Shown one piece after another: positions 17,739 through 27,229 of a DNA stretch of 48,832 bases. The translations under genes and the position numbers were made by a program. How positions within the stretch are numbered: the first letter of the stretch is position 1; each line of letters begins with the position of its first letter. Origin of the DNA: Methanothermobacter tenebrarum (GTDB lineage: Archaea > Methanobacteriota > Methanobacteria > Methanobacteriales > DSM-23052); assembly GCF_003264935.1 (NCBI RefSeq), contig NZ_QLOE01000012.1:1-48832 (forward strand). Reading direction: 5' to 3'. Under the pieces are notes generated by a model. The model was not told the DNA's origin, made no database searches, and was given only the letters and a program-made list of their open reading frames with translations.

Positions 17739-19121
17739 ATGAAAAGGGAAATATTAGATGAATATGAGAAGATAAAAGATAAAATTTCAAAGGAAGAGTT
17801 CCTAAAACAGCTTGAAGAAAGAAAAAAAGAATACGATGTAGGTTTCATCGATGAGGTTGACATAGCCCATATGATAGTAGGCGAGTACTTAAACCAAGAA
17901 AACAAACCATTATCAGAAAGGGAGTATAAGATCGCTGATATAGCGGAAATGGAGGGAGCTGATCGGAACCTTAAAATTATAGGTAGAGTCCTCAGAATAT
18001 CCAATATAAGGAGCTTCATTAACCGTGCCGGGAAAGAGGGGAAAGTAGCGAATGTCCTATTAGCAGATGAAACCAGGAAGATAAGGGCGGTATTCTGGAC
18101 ACCTAATATAAAGTTACTCAAGAAATTCAAAGAAGGAGACATAATCCAAATAGAAGGTTTCCAAGTGAGAGGGGGTTTCGCAGGTAGAAAAGAGATCCAC
18201 TTACAACCTCGCGCCACAATAAAAGTATTAGACCCGGAAGATCACCCAAACATCCCAGAATACAAGGAAGAAATAACACCCATAGCCGAAATCAAAGAAG
18301 AAGACGAAGAAGTCAACATTATAGCGAGGATAACCCGCATATCAAGGATAAGAACCTTCGAAAGGAATGGTAGGGAAGGCAAAATCGCATCAATGGAACT
18401 AAAAGACGAAACAGGGAAAATAACCTACACCCTTTGGAACAGGGACACAGAACTTATAAAAAACCTCCCCTTGAAAGAAGGTGACGCCATAAAAGTACTA
18501 GGCGCCCAAACAAGAAAAAGGGAAGGAGAAGTCTACTTAACCCATCATGGACTTACAAGGATTATAAAAGGAGACTTCAAAGTCCCTGAGGTGGAAGAGA
18601 AAATATTAAAAATAGGGGACCTCCACGAGGAAAGAGACGTGAACGTAATCGGCCTCGTTACAAAAGTCCACGATAAAATAAACTTTGAAAGAGCCGATGG
18701 GACAACAGGATCCCTAAGATCCCTTGAGATAATGGATGATACAGGAGCTGTTAGAGTAACACTATGGCACGAAGACGCGGACCTAGACATAAAAAAGGGT
18801 GATATAATAAAAATAGAAGGCGGGAATGTTGAATTTGACAATTACACATCATCCTATCGTATAAACACAAACTGGAACACTAGGATAACCATAAACCCTG
18901 AAGAGGACACAGGACTCATAAAAGTCCTAAAAGAATATAGGGAACATTTAAAACCTGCGAAGATATCCTCAATACTGGAAATGGAGGATGAAGGCGAAGA
19001 AGTTGATGTGGTCGGCCGCATATTATCACTAAGAGACCCTAGGGAATTTCAAAGGGAGGATGGTGTAGGTATATTCAGGAGCATGGAGTTGGCAGATGAC
19101 ACAGGCGTCATAAGACCCTAG
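17739..19121 (+). CDS. rpa: Replication protein A, N-terminal part (frame broken by 79-bp duplication)
   Basis: Binds single-stranded DNA in replication and repair. This 460-residue part has three complete OB folds, about 70-165, 180-275 and 290-385, each with the pattern of V.G.V strands, a D(E/D)TG turn followed by hydrophobic strand and LW, and a KEGD/KKGD loop. A fourth OB fold begins near 415 and runs as far as DDTGVIRP before a TAG stop. The stop is created by a tandem duplication of 79 bases (19037-19115 and 19116-19194). Because 79 is not a multiple of three, the frame shifts, and CCCTAGGG now supplies TAG. Removing one copy would join this to the frame at 19162-20178, giving one protein of about 786 residues. 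Either the gene is really split, or the duplication is an assembly error. Confidence 0.85.
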   Translation: MKREILDEYEKIKDKISKEEFLKQLEERKKEYDVGFIDEVDIAHMIVGEYLNQENKPLSEREYKIADIAEMEGADRNLKIIGRVLRISNIRSFINRAGKEGKVANVLLADETRKIRAVFWTPNIKLLKKFKEGDIIQIEGFQVRGGFAGRKEIHLQPRATIKVLDPEDHPNIPEYKEEITPIAEIKEEDEEVNIIARITRISRIRTFERNGREGKIASMELKDETGKITYTLWNRDTELIKNLPLKEGDAIKVLGAQTRKREGEVYLTHHGLTRIIKGDFKVPEVEEKILKIGDLHEERDVNVIGLVTKVHDKINFERADGTTGSLRSLEIMDDTGAVRVTLWHEDADLDIKKGDIIKIEGGNVEFDNYTSSYRINTNWNTRITINPEEDTGLIKVLKEYREHLKPAKISSILEMEDEGEEVDVVGRILSLRDPREFQREDGVGIFRSMELADDTGVIRP

Positions 19122-19194
19122 GGAATTTCAAAGGGAGGATGGTGTAGGTATATTCAGGAGCATGGAGTTGGCAGATGACACAGGCGTCATAAGA
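19037..19194 (+). repeat. Perfect tandem duplication, 2 x 79 bp, disrupting the RPA frame
   Basis: The unit starting CCCTAGGGAATTTCAAAGGG at 19037 is repeated without a change at 19116, with no spacer. The exact boundaries can slide by three bases. A third partial copy occurs at 19465 in the next OB fold. Recombination or slippage between the two units would restore the frame. Confidence 0.95.
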
Positions 19195-20178
19195 GTCACA
19201 TTATGGGATGATAAAGCAACCACATCATTAAAAGTAGGAGACGCTATAAGAATAGAAAATGCTAGAATCCGATTGGGCCTATATGACATTGAATTAAGTG
19301 TGGGTAAAACCGCAAGGATAATGAAACCCCTCCCAGAGGACGTGAAGGAGCTCCCAAGCATGGAAGAACTTGAAGATGTTATCTACACCACCAAGAAAAT
19401 TGATGAGATAGAGGAGGATGACAGGAGAATAAAGATTGTCGGGAGAGTCATCGACCTTTACGAGCCTAGGGAATTTCAAAGGGAGGATGGTGTAGGTATA
19501 TTCAGGAGCATGGAGTTGGCAGATGACACAGGCGTCATAAGAGTCACATTATGGGATGAGAAGGCAGACACACCCCTCAACATAGGGGATGCTGTGAAAA
19601 TAGAAAACCCCCGTGTAAGATATAGAAACGAGAATCTTGAACTTAGTTTGGGTCGAGATTCCCAGATAGAAGTTATCAAAGGAGAAGTCGAGGATTTACC
19701 CAGTTTCGAGGAAATAGAGGAGATGGTTTACCCATATAAGAGTATAGGCGACCTTGATGAGGAGTCCGAGAATGTGAAAATTTCGGGGGAATTAACAGAC
19801 CTTTATGGTGATAGAATAGTATCATATCGTTGTCCAAGGTGTAACACGCGCCTTGATGTCAGCGAGGAAAATATATGCAATTTCTGTGGCGAGGTAATAG
19901 ATGAACCACGCCACCTACTCATAATACCCGGCCGGATCACTGATGAGACCGGAGAAATAAGGATAACATTCTTTGGAAGAGAAGCCGAAAAATTGCTTGG
20001 AATGAAAACAGAGGAAGTAGTGGATGTGATTAACAAGACAGGTGATGAAGGGGCTTTACATGATAAAGTTGAAGATCTTAATGGCGTGCATGTAACTGTA
20101 ATAGGGAATGCGAATTTCGATGAATATAATGAAGAATTAAGATTCAATCCCAAAAAGATTGTGGATATCAAATTTTAA
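19162..20178 (+). CDS. rpa: Replication protein A, C-terminal part (OB folds 4-5 and zinc-finger domain)
   Basis: 338 residues if started at the ATG at 19162; in frame the coding potential reaches back to 19114. It supplies the rest of OB fold 4, a complete OB fold 5 (about 95-190) and a C-terminal OB-like region interrupted by a zinc finger, YRCPRCNTRL with CNFCGE near 220-245, as in archaeal RPA and eukaryotic RPA70. AGGAG sits only one base before the ATG, so independent initiation would be poor but not excluded. In the undisrupted form this would be continuous with the preceding frame. RadA follows 21 bases downstream, fitting a recombination and repair operon. Confidence 0.82.
   Translation: MELADDTGVIRVTLWDDKATTSLKVGDAIRIENARIRLGLYDIELSVGKTARIMKPLPEDVKELPSMEELEDVIYTTKKIDEIEEDDRRIKIVGRVIDLYEPREFQREDGVGIFRSMELADDTGVIRVTLWDEKADTPLNIGDAVKIENPRVRYRNENLELSLGRDSQIEVIKGEVEDLPSFEEIEEMVYPYKSIGDLDEESENVKISGELTDLYGDRIVSYRCPRCNTRLDVSEENICNFCGEVIDEPRHLLIIPGRITDETGEIRITFFGREAEKLLGMKTEEVVDVINKTGDEGALHDKVEDLNGVHVTVIGNANFDEYNEELRFNPKKIVDIKF
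19465..19559 (+). repeat. 95-bp segment identical to 19117-19211 (OB-fold repeat)
   Basis: The bases from CCTAGGGAATTTC through to ATTATGGGATGA are identical at 19117-19211 and 19465-19559, an offset of 348 bases or 116 codons, one OB-fold repeat. Flanking sequence of the two folds has clearly diverged, so the identity suggests recent gene conversion between the repeats. Confidence 0.9.
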
Positions 20179-20199
20179 AATCAAAGAAGGAGAATGAAA

Positions 20200-21135
20200 A
20201 TGGTTGAACTCGAAGATCTCCCAAACGTAGGGTCCAAAACAGCTCAGAAGCTTAGAGAAGCAGGATTTGGGGACATGATGCGTCTTGCAACAGCCACGGC
20301 TAAAGAGTTATCAGTTAAAGCAGATATAGGTGAAGGAGTGGCTGAGAAGATAATAGAAGCGGCTAGAAAAGCCGAGAAGATAGACTTTGAAACAGCACTT
20401 GATGTGATGGAAAGGCGTAAAGATATTGGAAGGATAACCACTGGTAGCAAGGCACTAGATGAGCTTATAGGTGGTGGAATAGAAACACAAGCCATAACAG
20501 AGGTTTTCGGAGAATATGGGTCTGGTAAGAGCCAATTAGCCCACGAACTTGTTGTTACAGTCCAACTACCCGAGGATAGGGGTGGGTTAAACGGTGAAGC
20601 AGTATTTATAGACACAGAGAACACATTCAGACCAGAAAGGGTCGAACAGATAGCTAACGCTTTCGAACTTAACATCGAAGAGGTCATGGAAAGGATATAC
20701 ATTGCAAGGGCTTTTAATTCAAGTCATCAGATACTCATGGCCGAGAAAGTGAATGAATTAATCCAGGAGGGTAAGGATATAAGACTTGTCATAGTGGATT
20801 CGCTCACATCCCATTTCAGGGCAGAATATGTGGGGAGAGAATCCCTTGCAACGAGACAACAAAAGTTAAATCAGCACTTGCATACCTTACAGAACATTGC
20901 CAATACTTACAATGCGGCCATTTTCGTAACTAACCAAGTCCAGGCACGGCCTGACGCTTTCTTCGGGAGCCCGACAAAGGCTATAGGAGGGCACGTGCTT
21001 GGACACGCGGCCACTTACCGTATATGGTTGAAGAAAGGGTTAGCTGGTAAGAGGATAGCGAGATTAGTTGACAGCCCACACCTACCAGAAGGTGAATGCG
21101 TCTTTAAAATAACTAATGATGGTATAGTAGACTAG
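20200..21135 (+). CDS. radA: RadA recombinase
   Basis: Archaeal RecA/Rad51 homologue that forms filaments on single-stranded DNA and carries out strand exchange. An N-terminal helix-hairpin-helix domain ([15 protein letters not shown]) occupies about 1-60. The ATPase core follows, with Walker [10 protein letters not shown] at 104-112, and Walker B LVIVDSLT further on. The L2-region segment [11 protein letters not shown] and the ending [12 protein letters not shown] are typical. I choose ATG 20200 over 20194, because GAAGGAG (20186-20192) then lies 7 bases away rather than one, giving 311 residues. Follows the RPA gene by 21 bases. A GC-rich hairpin starts at the stop codon. Confidence 0.96.
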   Translation: MVELEDLPNVGSKTAQKLREAGFGDMMRLATATAKELSVKADIGEGVAEKIIEAARKAEKIDFETALDVMERRKDIGRITTGSKALDELIGGGIETQAITEVFGEYGSGKSQLAHELVVTVQLPEDRGGLNGEAVFIDTENTFRPERVEQIANAFELNIEEVMERIYIARAFNSSHQILMAEKVNELIQEGKDIRLVIVDSLTSHFRAEYVGRESLATRQQKLNQHLHTLQNIANTYNAAIFVTNQVQARPDAFFGSPTKAIGGHVLGHAATYRIWLKKGLAGKRIARLVDSPHLPEGECVFKITNDGIVD

Positions 21136-21168
21136 CCCCCCTGTTCCCCATTTTTTTGGTGGGGGGCT
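21134..21168 (+). terminator. Hairpin terminator after radA
   Basis: AGCCCCCC (21134-21141) is complementary to GGGGGGCT (21161-21168) across a 19-base loop that contains seven T. It overlaps the radA stop codon and precedes an independent gene. Confidence 0.55.
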
Positions 21169-21193
21169 TGTGTGGATGTAATTGTGATAATTT

Positions 21194-22096
21194 ATGAACT
21201 CCTTTGAGACCGTGCTTTCAATAGTCTTAATGGTTTTACTTGGTTATATCACAAAAACTTTAGGTGTTCTCAAAGAAGAGGATGCTTATTCTCTGAATAA
21301 AGTGGTTGTGAATATTGCTATACCATCTTTGATTTTTAACTCGATTTATAATTCGAAGATTTCAACTATCACGGCCCTTTTAAAGATGCCTTTTGTATCT
21401 ATGACAGTTAGCCTTTTAATTGGGATAATGGTGTTCTCATGGACTAGAATAGCATATTATGATAAGAGACGTGCTTGGAGCATAATATTACCAGCTGCCA
21501 TGGTCAATTCTGGTTTTATGGGCTATCCAGTAATCTTGGGAGTTTTTGGCGGTTCTGGTCTTTTAAGGGCGATATTATATGATATGGGGTCGGTATTCGT
21601 CTTTTTAACTATGGGAGTCTTATTATCTTTCATTTTTGGCAATGATTATAGGAGGATTTTGAAGAGGACGATCTTTTTCCCTCCACTCTGGGGTCTTTTC
21701 TTGGGCATAGCATTTAATGCCTTTAATTTACCTCTTGGACTCATATCCCATATTATAGATTACCTTTCAAAGGCAGCCGTACCTCTTATAATGATCTCTT
21801 TGGGTTTATCATTAGATTTTAAGGTTATAAAGTCTTCTTTAAAGGATGCTGTGATAGTAAGCACTTTCAGACTTTTGATATCGCCACTTTTAGCTGTTCT
21901 GATCGTGATGTTATTCCTATTTTCGGGTTTGGAAAAATCTGTTGCAATTATAGAAGCTGCAATGCCATCTGCCATGCTTAGCATGGTCCTATCCATCGAA
22001 AACGACCTTGATATTAACTTAACCGCTGCTTGTGTATTCATGAGCACAACACTCAGTCTAATAAGCCTACCACTGATAATAGCCCTTATTGGATGA
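21194..22096 (+). CDS. AEC-family (auxin efflux carrier-like) membrane transporter
   Basis: 300 residues with about ten hydrophobic segments in two halves, separated by a more polar middle, as in the AEC/malate permease family. Typical pieces are VLLGYITKTLGVL near residue 15, NKVVVNIAIPSLIF near 35, and AVPLIMISLGLSL near 195-207. Family members move organic acids or other metabolites; the substrate cannot be read. The ribosome site is weak (GTGATAA). It is separated from radA by the hairpin and from hdrA by 231 bases, so it is probably a single-gene unit. Confidence 0.75.
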   Translation: MNSFETVLSIVLMVLLGYITKTLGVLKEEDAYSLNKVVVNIAIPSLIFNSIYNSKISTITALLKMPFVSMTVSLLIGIMVFSWTRIAYYDKRRAWSIILPAAMVNSGFMGYPVILGVFGGSGLLRAILYDMGSVFVFLTMGVLLSFIFGNDYRRILKRTIFFPPLWGLFLGIAFNAFNLPLGLISHIIDYLSKAAVPLIMISLGLSLDFKVIKSSLKDAVIVSTFRLLISPLLAVLIVMLFLFSGLEKSVAIIEAAMPSAMLSMVLSIENDLDINLTAACVFMSTTLSLISLPLIIALIG

Positions 22097-22220
22097 AAAA
22101 CACTTCCCAATTCTAATCAAAACCCCCCAAAGTATGATCTTACTGATCCGAAAACCCATATATTCTTTTAGCTACCTTTTTCAGGCTACAATGGAAATAA
22201 AACAAAGGTCATGGTTATCA

Positions 22221-22230
22221 TATATAAAGT
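22221..22230 (+). promoter_or_regulatory. hdrA: Probable TATA box of hdrA
   Basis: ATATATAAAG at 22221-22230 matches the archaeal TATA consensus. A start about 25 bases downstream would leave a leader of roughly 75 bases, ending in the ribosome site GGTGGT. The rest of the 231-bp region before hdrA shows no gene. Confidence 0.55.
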
Positions 22231-22327
22231 TTACTTAAATACACTAATAGAAACTTTTATTTATTACTGTGATAGAGTTTACATCATCTTATAGTTATAT
22301 CTACATTTTAGTAAAAAGGTGGTTTAA

Positions 22328-24304
22328 TTGGCAGAAGAAAAAAAGGAAGAAATGGAAGAACCACGAATCGGCGTCTACGTTTGTCACTGTGGGGTGAACA
22401 TAGCCGGAGTAGCTGACATTGATGAAATAAGAGACTATGCAGCAACCCTCCCCAACGTAGTCGTAGCCAGAGACTACAAATACTACTGCTCAGACCCAGG
22501 ACAATTAGAAATACAACAGGACATAAAAGAACTAGGACTAAACAGGGTCATAGTGGCCGCATGCTCCCCTAGACTCCACGAACCCACTTTCAGAAGATGC
22601 GTTGAAGAAGCAGGCCTCAACCCATTCCTATTTGAATTCGCAAACATAAGGGAACAGAACACATGGGTCCACATGCACGAACCAGAAGCGGCAACAGAAA
22701 AAGCTAAAGACCTAGTAAGGATGGCAGTCGCCAAAGCAAGACTGCTAGAACCACTAGAAACTTCAAAAGTCAGCGTCGAAGACAAAGCATTAGTCATAGG
22801 AGGGGGAGTAGCAGGTATACAAGCAGCCCTAGACCTAGCTGACATGGGCTTTAAAACATACCTCGTCGAGAGAAGGCCAAGTATCGGAGGCCGAATGGCC
22901 CAACTAGACAAGACATTCCCAACCTTGGACTGTTCAATGTGTATCCTCTCACCAAAAATGGTGGACGTGGGTAAACACGAAAACATAGAACTCATAACCT
23001 ACGCAGAAGTTAAAGAAGTGGACGGTTACATTGGAAACTTCAAAGTAACAATCGAAAAGAAACCAAGATACATTATTGAAGAAGAGTGTGTAGGCTGCGG
23101 TACATGTGTAGAAGTATGTCCAATTGAAATGCCAAACTATTTCGATGAAGGCATTGGAATGACCAAAGCAGTATACATACCATTCCCACAGGCAGTTCCA
23201 TTATGCGCCACCATAAACAAGGACTACTGTATAGAATGTAACTTATGTCACGAAGTCTGTGAAAGAGGCGCTGTAAACCACGACCAAGAACCAGAAGAAA
23301 TAGAACTAGAAGTAGGCACAATCATAGTAGCAACAGGCTACGACCCATATGATCCAACAGAGAAACTAGAATACGGATACGGCAAATACACCAATGTAAT
23401 AACTGGTATAGAACTCGAAAGATTGATCAACGCATCCGGGCCCACAGAGGGTAAAGTACTCAAGCCATCAGATGGTAAAAAACCAAAGAGGATCGCCTTC
23501 ATACACTGTGTCGGTTCAAGAGACGAACAAATCGGAAAGCCCTACTGTTCAAGAGTCTGCTGTATGTACATCATGAAAAACGCCCAATTAATAAAAGACA
23601 AAGTCCCAGAAACCGAAATAGCATGCTACTACATGGATATTCGAGCATTTGGTAAGGGATTCGAAGAATTCTACAAACGATCACAAGAACAATATGGTAT
23701 AAAATTCATCAGAGGAAGAGCAGCCGAGATAATAGAAAACCCAGACCTCACATTAACAGTAAGGGCAGAAGACACCCTCCTCGGCAAAACAACAGAGTAC
23801 ACATATGACATGGTCGTACTAGGCGTTGGATTAACACCACCAGAAGGAATCGAGGACCTTAGAAAGACCATAGGATTGTCAAAGTCTGCTGACGGCTTCC
23901 TAATGGAAGCACACCCAAAACTCAGACCTGTTGACACCTTAACAGATGGAGTATACCTAGCAGGCGTATCACAAGGTCCAAAAGACATACCAGATTCAGT
24001 AGCACAATCTTCAGGCGCAGCAGCCCGAGCAGCCATCCCAATGGTCAAAGGAGAAGTTGAAATCGAACCCATAGTTGCTGTCACAGACCTTGACATATGC
24101 GGCGGATGCCAAGTATGCGTAGAATTATGCCCATTCGGTGCCATTGAAATAAAAGACGACCAAGCAAACGTAAACGTTGCCTTGTGTAAAGGCTGCGGAA
24201 CATGTGTAGCCGCATGCCCATCAGGCGCTATGGACCAACAACACTTCAGAACAAAACAGATAATGGCACAAATCGAAGCAGCATTCAAAGAACCGGCAAA
24301 ATAA
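22328..24304 (+). CDS. hdrA: CoB-CoM heterodisulfide reductase subunit A
   Basis: Flavin subunit of the cytosolic HdrABC-MvhADG complex, which bifurcates electrons from H2 to the heterodisulfide and to ferredoxin. Over 658 residues: an N-terminal HdrA-specific region with [10 protein letters not shown] near 20, YYCSDPGQ near 55 and ACSPRLHE near 80; the FAD-binding domain with [20 protein letters not shown] near 156; [12 protein letters not shown] near 200; two inserted [4Fe-4S] motifs, [11 protein letters not shown] and [11 protein letters not shown], at about 254 and 300; and two C-terminal ones, [11 protein letters not shown] and [11 protein letters not shown], near 592 and 621. Length and cluster content match the Methanothermobacter protein. 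The start is TTG at 22328 behind GGTGG. HdrB, HdrC and Mvh are not in the window. The DUF169 gene follows after 43 bases. Confidence 0.96.
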   Translation: MAEEKKEEMEEPRIGVYVCHCGVNIAGVADIDEIRDYAATLPNVVVARDYKYYCSDPGQLEIQQDIKELGLNRVIVAACSPRLHEPTFRRCVEEAGLNPFLFEFANIREQNTWVHMHEPEAATEKAKDLVRMAVAKARLLEPLETSKVSVEDKALVIGGGVAGIQAALDLADMGFKTYLVERRPSIGGRMAQLDKTFPTLDCSMCILSPKMVDVGKHENIELITYAEVKEVDGYIGNFKVTIEKKPRYIIEEECVGCGTCVEVCPIEMPNYFDEGIGMTKAVYIPFPQAVPLCATINKDYCIECNLCHEVCERGAVNHDQEPEEIELEVGTIIVATGYDPYDPTEKLEYGYGKYTNVITGIELERLINASGPTEGKVLKPSDGKKPKRIAFIHCVGSRDEQIGKPYCSRVCCMYIMKNAQLIKDKVPETEIACYYMDIRAFGKGFEEFYKRSQEQYGIKFIRGRAAEIIENPDLTLTVRAEDTLLGKTTEYTYDMVVLGVGLTPPEGIEDLRKTIGLSKSADGFLMEAHPKLRPVDTLTDGVYLAGVSQGPKDIPDSVAQSSGAAARAAIPMVKGEVEIEPIVAVTDLDICGGCQVCVELCPFGAIEIKDDQANVNVALCKGCGTCVAACPSGAMDQQHFRTKQIMAQIEAAFKEPAK

Positions 24305-24347
24305 CCCCTCAACCCAATATTTATTTTTTTATGGGGGTTTCCCTATT

Positions 24348-25013
24348 TTGAATAAAGAAACTGCGGAAAAGCTTAAAAAATTACTAAACCTAGAAAAGGA
24401 ACCAGTCGCAATCGCATGGTCAGCGAAAGAACCAGATGACATGACCAGAGAAAAAGGGAAGTCACGTTTTTGTGAAAAAGTAGATAAAGCACTTGAAGGG
24501 GAAGTATTTTATTCAACAGCCGAAGAAGAAGAATGCTTTGGAGGCGCGAGATACTCTGGTATGAAAGACCCCAAAGAGTTCCCAAAGAATATGAGAACAG
24601 GAGCATTCCTAGTTTCCATGGGAATCCACGATAGCATACAATCAGTCCAGAGATCATGGCAAAAAAACATGGCAATAGAACCAGGAATATTTTCAAGCAT
24701 ACTATTCGCACCACTATCCAAGGCAAAATTCACACCAGATGTAATAGTCATCATATGTAATGGTAAACAAGCAATGGAATTACTACACGCTAATGCATAT
24801 GATAGTATTTCAGATCCACTCGGTGCTGATGTTGGCCCTATCTGCAGTACAATGGGTGCCTGTCCATACCTCACAGGACAGGTGACATATGGTTTCGCAG
24901 ATGTTGGTTCAAGAAGACACATGAAAAACCTCAGAGACGAGGATGTGATGGTCAGCATACCATACCAGCACGTTAATAGGATCGTCCATAATCTAGAAGA
25001 AATGAAAGCATAG
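24348..25013 (+). CDS. DUF169 family protein
   Basis: 221 residues of a family with no established function, common in anaerobic archaea and bacteria. Visible features are EPVAIAW near residue 18, EEECFGGARYSG near 62, and ICSTMGACPYLTGQV near 165, with several cysteines (about 42, 63, 138, 165 and 171) that might bind metal or take part in redox chemistry. It starts with TTG at 24348; no ATG is near, and the reading MNKETAEKLKKLL is typical. It lies 43 bases after hdrA. The gap can form a weak AACCCC/GGGGTT hairpin (24303-24308 with 24334-24339), so readthrough from hdrA is possible but not assured. Confidence 0.75.
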   Translation: MNKETAEKLKKLLNLEKEPVAIAWSAKEPDDMTREKGKSRFCEKVDKALEGEVFYSTAEEEECFGGARYSGMKDPKEFPKNMRTGAFLVSMGIHDSIQSVQRSWQKNMAIEPGIFSSILFAPLSKAKFTPDVIVIICNGKQAMELLHANAYDSISDPLGADVGPICSTMGACPYLTGQVTYGFADVGSRRHMKNLRDEDVMVSIPYQHVNRIVHNLEEMKA

Positions 25014-25178
25014 AATAGACACTCCCCTTTTATACAATTTTAGATTCTTTAAATTGGCATTTGAGATTTTAAACATTTTTGAAATAAACCCTACACTAGG
25101 AATGTTTTACTTTTTTTTTATATGAGAAGTTCATAAGGGAATGATACAATACTATAAAAACTTAAACTATAATAATAA

Positions 25179-25204
25179 TTCCCAAGCTCAATTAATCTTG
25201 GGAA
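25179..25204. promoter_or_regulatory. Inverted repeat in the glyA leader
   Basis: TTCCCAAG (25179-25186) and CTTGGGAA (25197-25204) are perfect 8-base arms around a 10-base loop. A TATA-like ACTATAAAAA lies near 25151, so the repeat would sit at the start of transcription. It could be an operator or a leader hairpin. It does not match GGAA-N6-TTCC, since the order is reversed. Confidence 0.45.
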
Positions 25205-25245
25205 ATAAAATTTTTTTGGTATAAACTGTGAGGGAGATGAACCAA

Positions 25246-26517
25246 ATGATAAATAATCAAATTTACGCTGAGAAAATCCGAAATTTCATGAAGGACCATA
25301 ATAAATGGATGGAAAATAGCATCAATTTAATTGCCAGTGAAAATATTACAAGTTCGCGGGTTAAAGAGGCCCTAACATCTGATCTATCCCATAGGTATGC
25401 AGAAGGCCTGCCAGGTAAACGATTCTATGAAGGTTGCTACTATATAGATAAAATCGAAGAATTGGCAATAGATTTATGTAAAAAACTTTTCAATGCAGAG
25501 CACGCAAATGTACAACCCACATCCGGTGTTGTGGCAAACCTAGCATCATTCTTCGCGCTCACAAATGTAGGGGACACCATAATGGCATTGGAGATCCCAT
25601 ATGGGGGCCATTTATCCCATGCGAGTGTGAGCGCGGCTGGTGTAAGGGGATTAAGGATCCAAGCCCACCCATTTGATGTGGATAGGATGAACATCGACCC
25701 TGAGAACATGAAAAAGAAGATAATCGAATTAAAACCCAAACTGATACTCTTAGGCGGGAGTCTTTTCCTGTTCCCACATCCAGTGGAAGAAGCAAGGGAA
25801 GCCGCCGATGAAGTGGGTGCCAGCATAATGTATGACGGAGCTCACGTACTAGGTTTGATCGCTGGTAAATGTTTCCAAGACCCTCTAAAGGAGGGAGCCG
25901 ATGTTCTAGTAGGCAGCACCCATAAAACCTTCCCAGGACCACAAGGTGGCATAATACTATGTGGGCAGGAACTGGCAGATAAAATAGATGAGGCCGTATT
26001 CCCTGGGCTGGTCAGTAACCATCACCTGCATCATGTAGCAGGTCTTGGGATCACTGCAGCTGAAATGTTAGAATTTGGGGAAGCTTATGCGAAGGACACC
26101 ATAAAGAATGCTAAGAAACTCGCTGAAAACCTCTATGAGTTAGGATTTAATGTTTTATGTGAAGATTTTGGATTCACAGAATCCCACCAGCTTGTTATGG
26201 ATGTTTCAAATATTGGGAGGGCTGTGGAGATTGCTAAAAGACTTGAAGATAACAATATCATATTAAACAAGAATTTGCTCCCATGGGATGATGTTAACAA
26301 GTCAAATGATCCCTCAGGTATACGTATAGGCACCCAAGAGGTTACAAGGCGCGGCATGAAAGAGTCAGAAATGGGTGAGATAGCAGAATATATAAAAAGG
26401 GCGGTTATAGATAAAAAGGATGTTAAAGAGGAAGTTTCAGAGTTCATGTCCGAGTATACGAAAGTTCATTACGCATTTGAAGAGTCAGAAGCCTATAAGT
26501 ATCTGGACATCATCTGA
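25246..26517 (+). CDS. glyA: Serine hydroxymethyltransferase
   Basis: PLP enzyme interconverting serine and glycine, with transfer of the one-carbon unit to tetrahydromethanopterin in methanogens. 423 residues from ATG 25246, chosen because GAGATGA lies 5 bases before it; a GTG at 25228 and an ATG at 25237 are alternatives. The PLP lysine is Lys227 in [12 protein letters not shown]. Other family pieces are LIASENITS near 25, [17 protein letters not shown] near 48, and [17 protein letters not shown] near 195. A methanopterin-specific archaeal form is expected but not provable from this reading. The flavin/iron-sulfur gene follows after 19 bases. Confidence 0.94.
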   Translation: MINNQIYAEKIRNFMKDHNKWMENSINLIASENITSSRVKEALTSDLSHRYAEGLPGKRFYEGCYYIDKIEELAIDLCKKLFNAEHANVQPTSGVVANLASFFALTNVGDTIMALEIPYGGHLSHASVSAAGVRGLRIQAHPFDVDRMNIDPENMKKKIIELKPKLILLGGSLFLFPHPVEEAREAADEVGASIMYDGAHVLGLIAGKCFQDPLKEGADVLVGSTHKTFPGPQGGIILCGQELADKIDEAVFPGLVSNHHLHHVAGLGITAAEMLEFGEAYAKDTIKNAKKLAENLYELGFNVLCEDFGFTESHQLVMDVSNIGRAVEIAKRLEDNNIILNKNLLPWDDVNKSNDPSGIRIGTQEVTRRGMKESEMGEIAEYIKRAVIDKKDVKEEVSEFMSEYTKVHYAFEESEAYKYLDII

Positions 26518-26536
26518 TGGAGGGGACTGATTTAGA

Positions 26537-27229
26537 ATGAAAATAGCCTGGGCATTCACAGGAGCCGGACACCTACTCCTTGAAAGCGTCGAAGAACTCG
26601 AAAAACTTGCAAAGGAGCATAAAGTCACAATAATGGTCTCAAGAGCCGCTGAAGAAGTACTAAAAATGTACGGCCTCTTCGAACGTGTTAAAAAATTAGA
26701 GGGAGGATACTATAGAGAACTAGTACTAGAAAGGGATGAAGGTTTCAGTTTCCCGATAACTGGGAGATTCTCCCTCGGCCGTTATGATCTGCTTATAGTA
26801 TCGCCTGCAACTGCAAATACAGTGGCCAAGATAGTTCATGGAATAGCAGACACTCTCGTCACGAATGCGGTTGCACAAGCCGGTAAAGGCAAAGTCAGGA
26901 CAATAATACTCCCAGTGGATTTAGAAGAAGGCGAAGTCGAGACTGTGATACCCTCAAAGTTAGAATTGAGTATTTGCAAGAGGTGTGAAACATGTAATGC
27001 CGCCGCGGCCTGCCCACAGGATGCGATAATACCAGGGGTGGAAATACAACTTTTAAAATGTATAGGATGTGGTAATTGTCAAAGGGCTTGTCCATATGGG
27101 GCTGTATCAGGTGGGAGTATCATAACACTTCATATGAGGAGTATAGACGTGGATAATACAAGGCGCCTTGAGAAGATGGATGGCATCCAGGTCATCAGAG
27201 AACCAAAAGAGTTTTGGGATCATCTATAG
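26537..27229 (+). CDS. Archaeoflavoprotein with 2[4Fe-4S] domain (MJ0208/DmrX-like)
   Basis: 230 residues combining a flavoprotein fold of the phosphopantothenoylcysteine-decarboxylase type ([14 protein letters not shown] at the start, [20 protein letters not shown] near 95-114) with a ferredoxin insert: [18 protein letters not shown] near 147 and [16 protein letters not shown] near 174. This is the arrangement of the MJ0208 family and of DmrX/DmrB, linked in Methanosarcina to dihydromethanopterin reduction. In a methanogen with glyA 19 bases upstream, a role in moving electrons to or from a pterin or flavin acceptor is reasonable inference. Its 3' end overlaps the convergent DUF192 gene by 10 bases. 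Confidence 0.72.
   Translation: MKIAWAFTGAGHLLLESVEELEKLAKEHKVTIMVSRAAEEVLKMYGLFERVKKLEGGYYRELVLERDEGFSFPITGRFSLGRYDLLIVSPATANTVAKIVHGIADTLVTNAVAQAGKGKVRTIILPVDLEEGEVETVIPSKLELSICKRCETCNAAAACPQDAIIPGVEIQLLKCIGCGNCQRACPYGAVSGGSIITLHMRSIDVDNTRRLEKMDGIQVIREPKEFWDHL

Noticed and set aside
25179-25204. NrpR operator before glyA
   Set aside because: The arms read TTCC...GGAA, the reverse order of GGAA-N6-TTCC, and the spacing differs.
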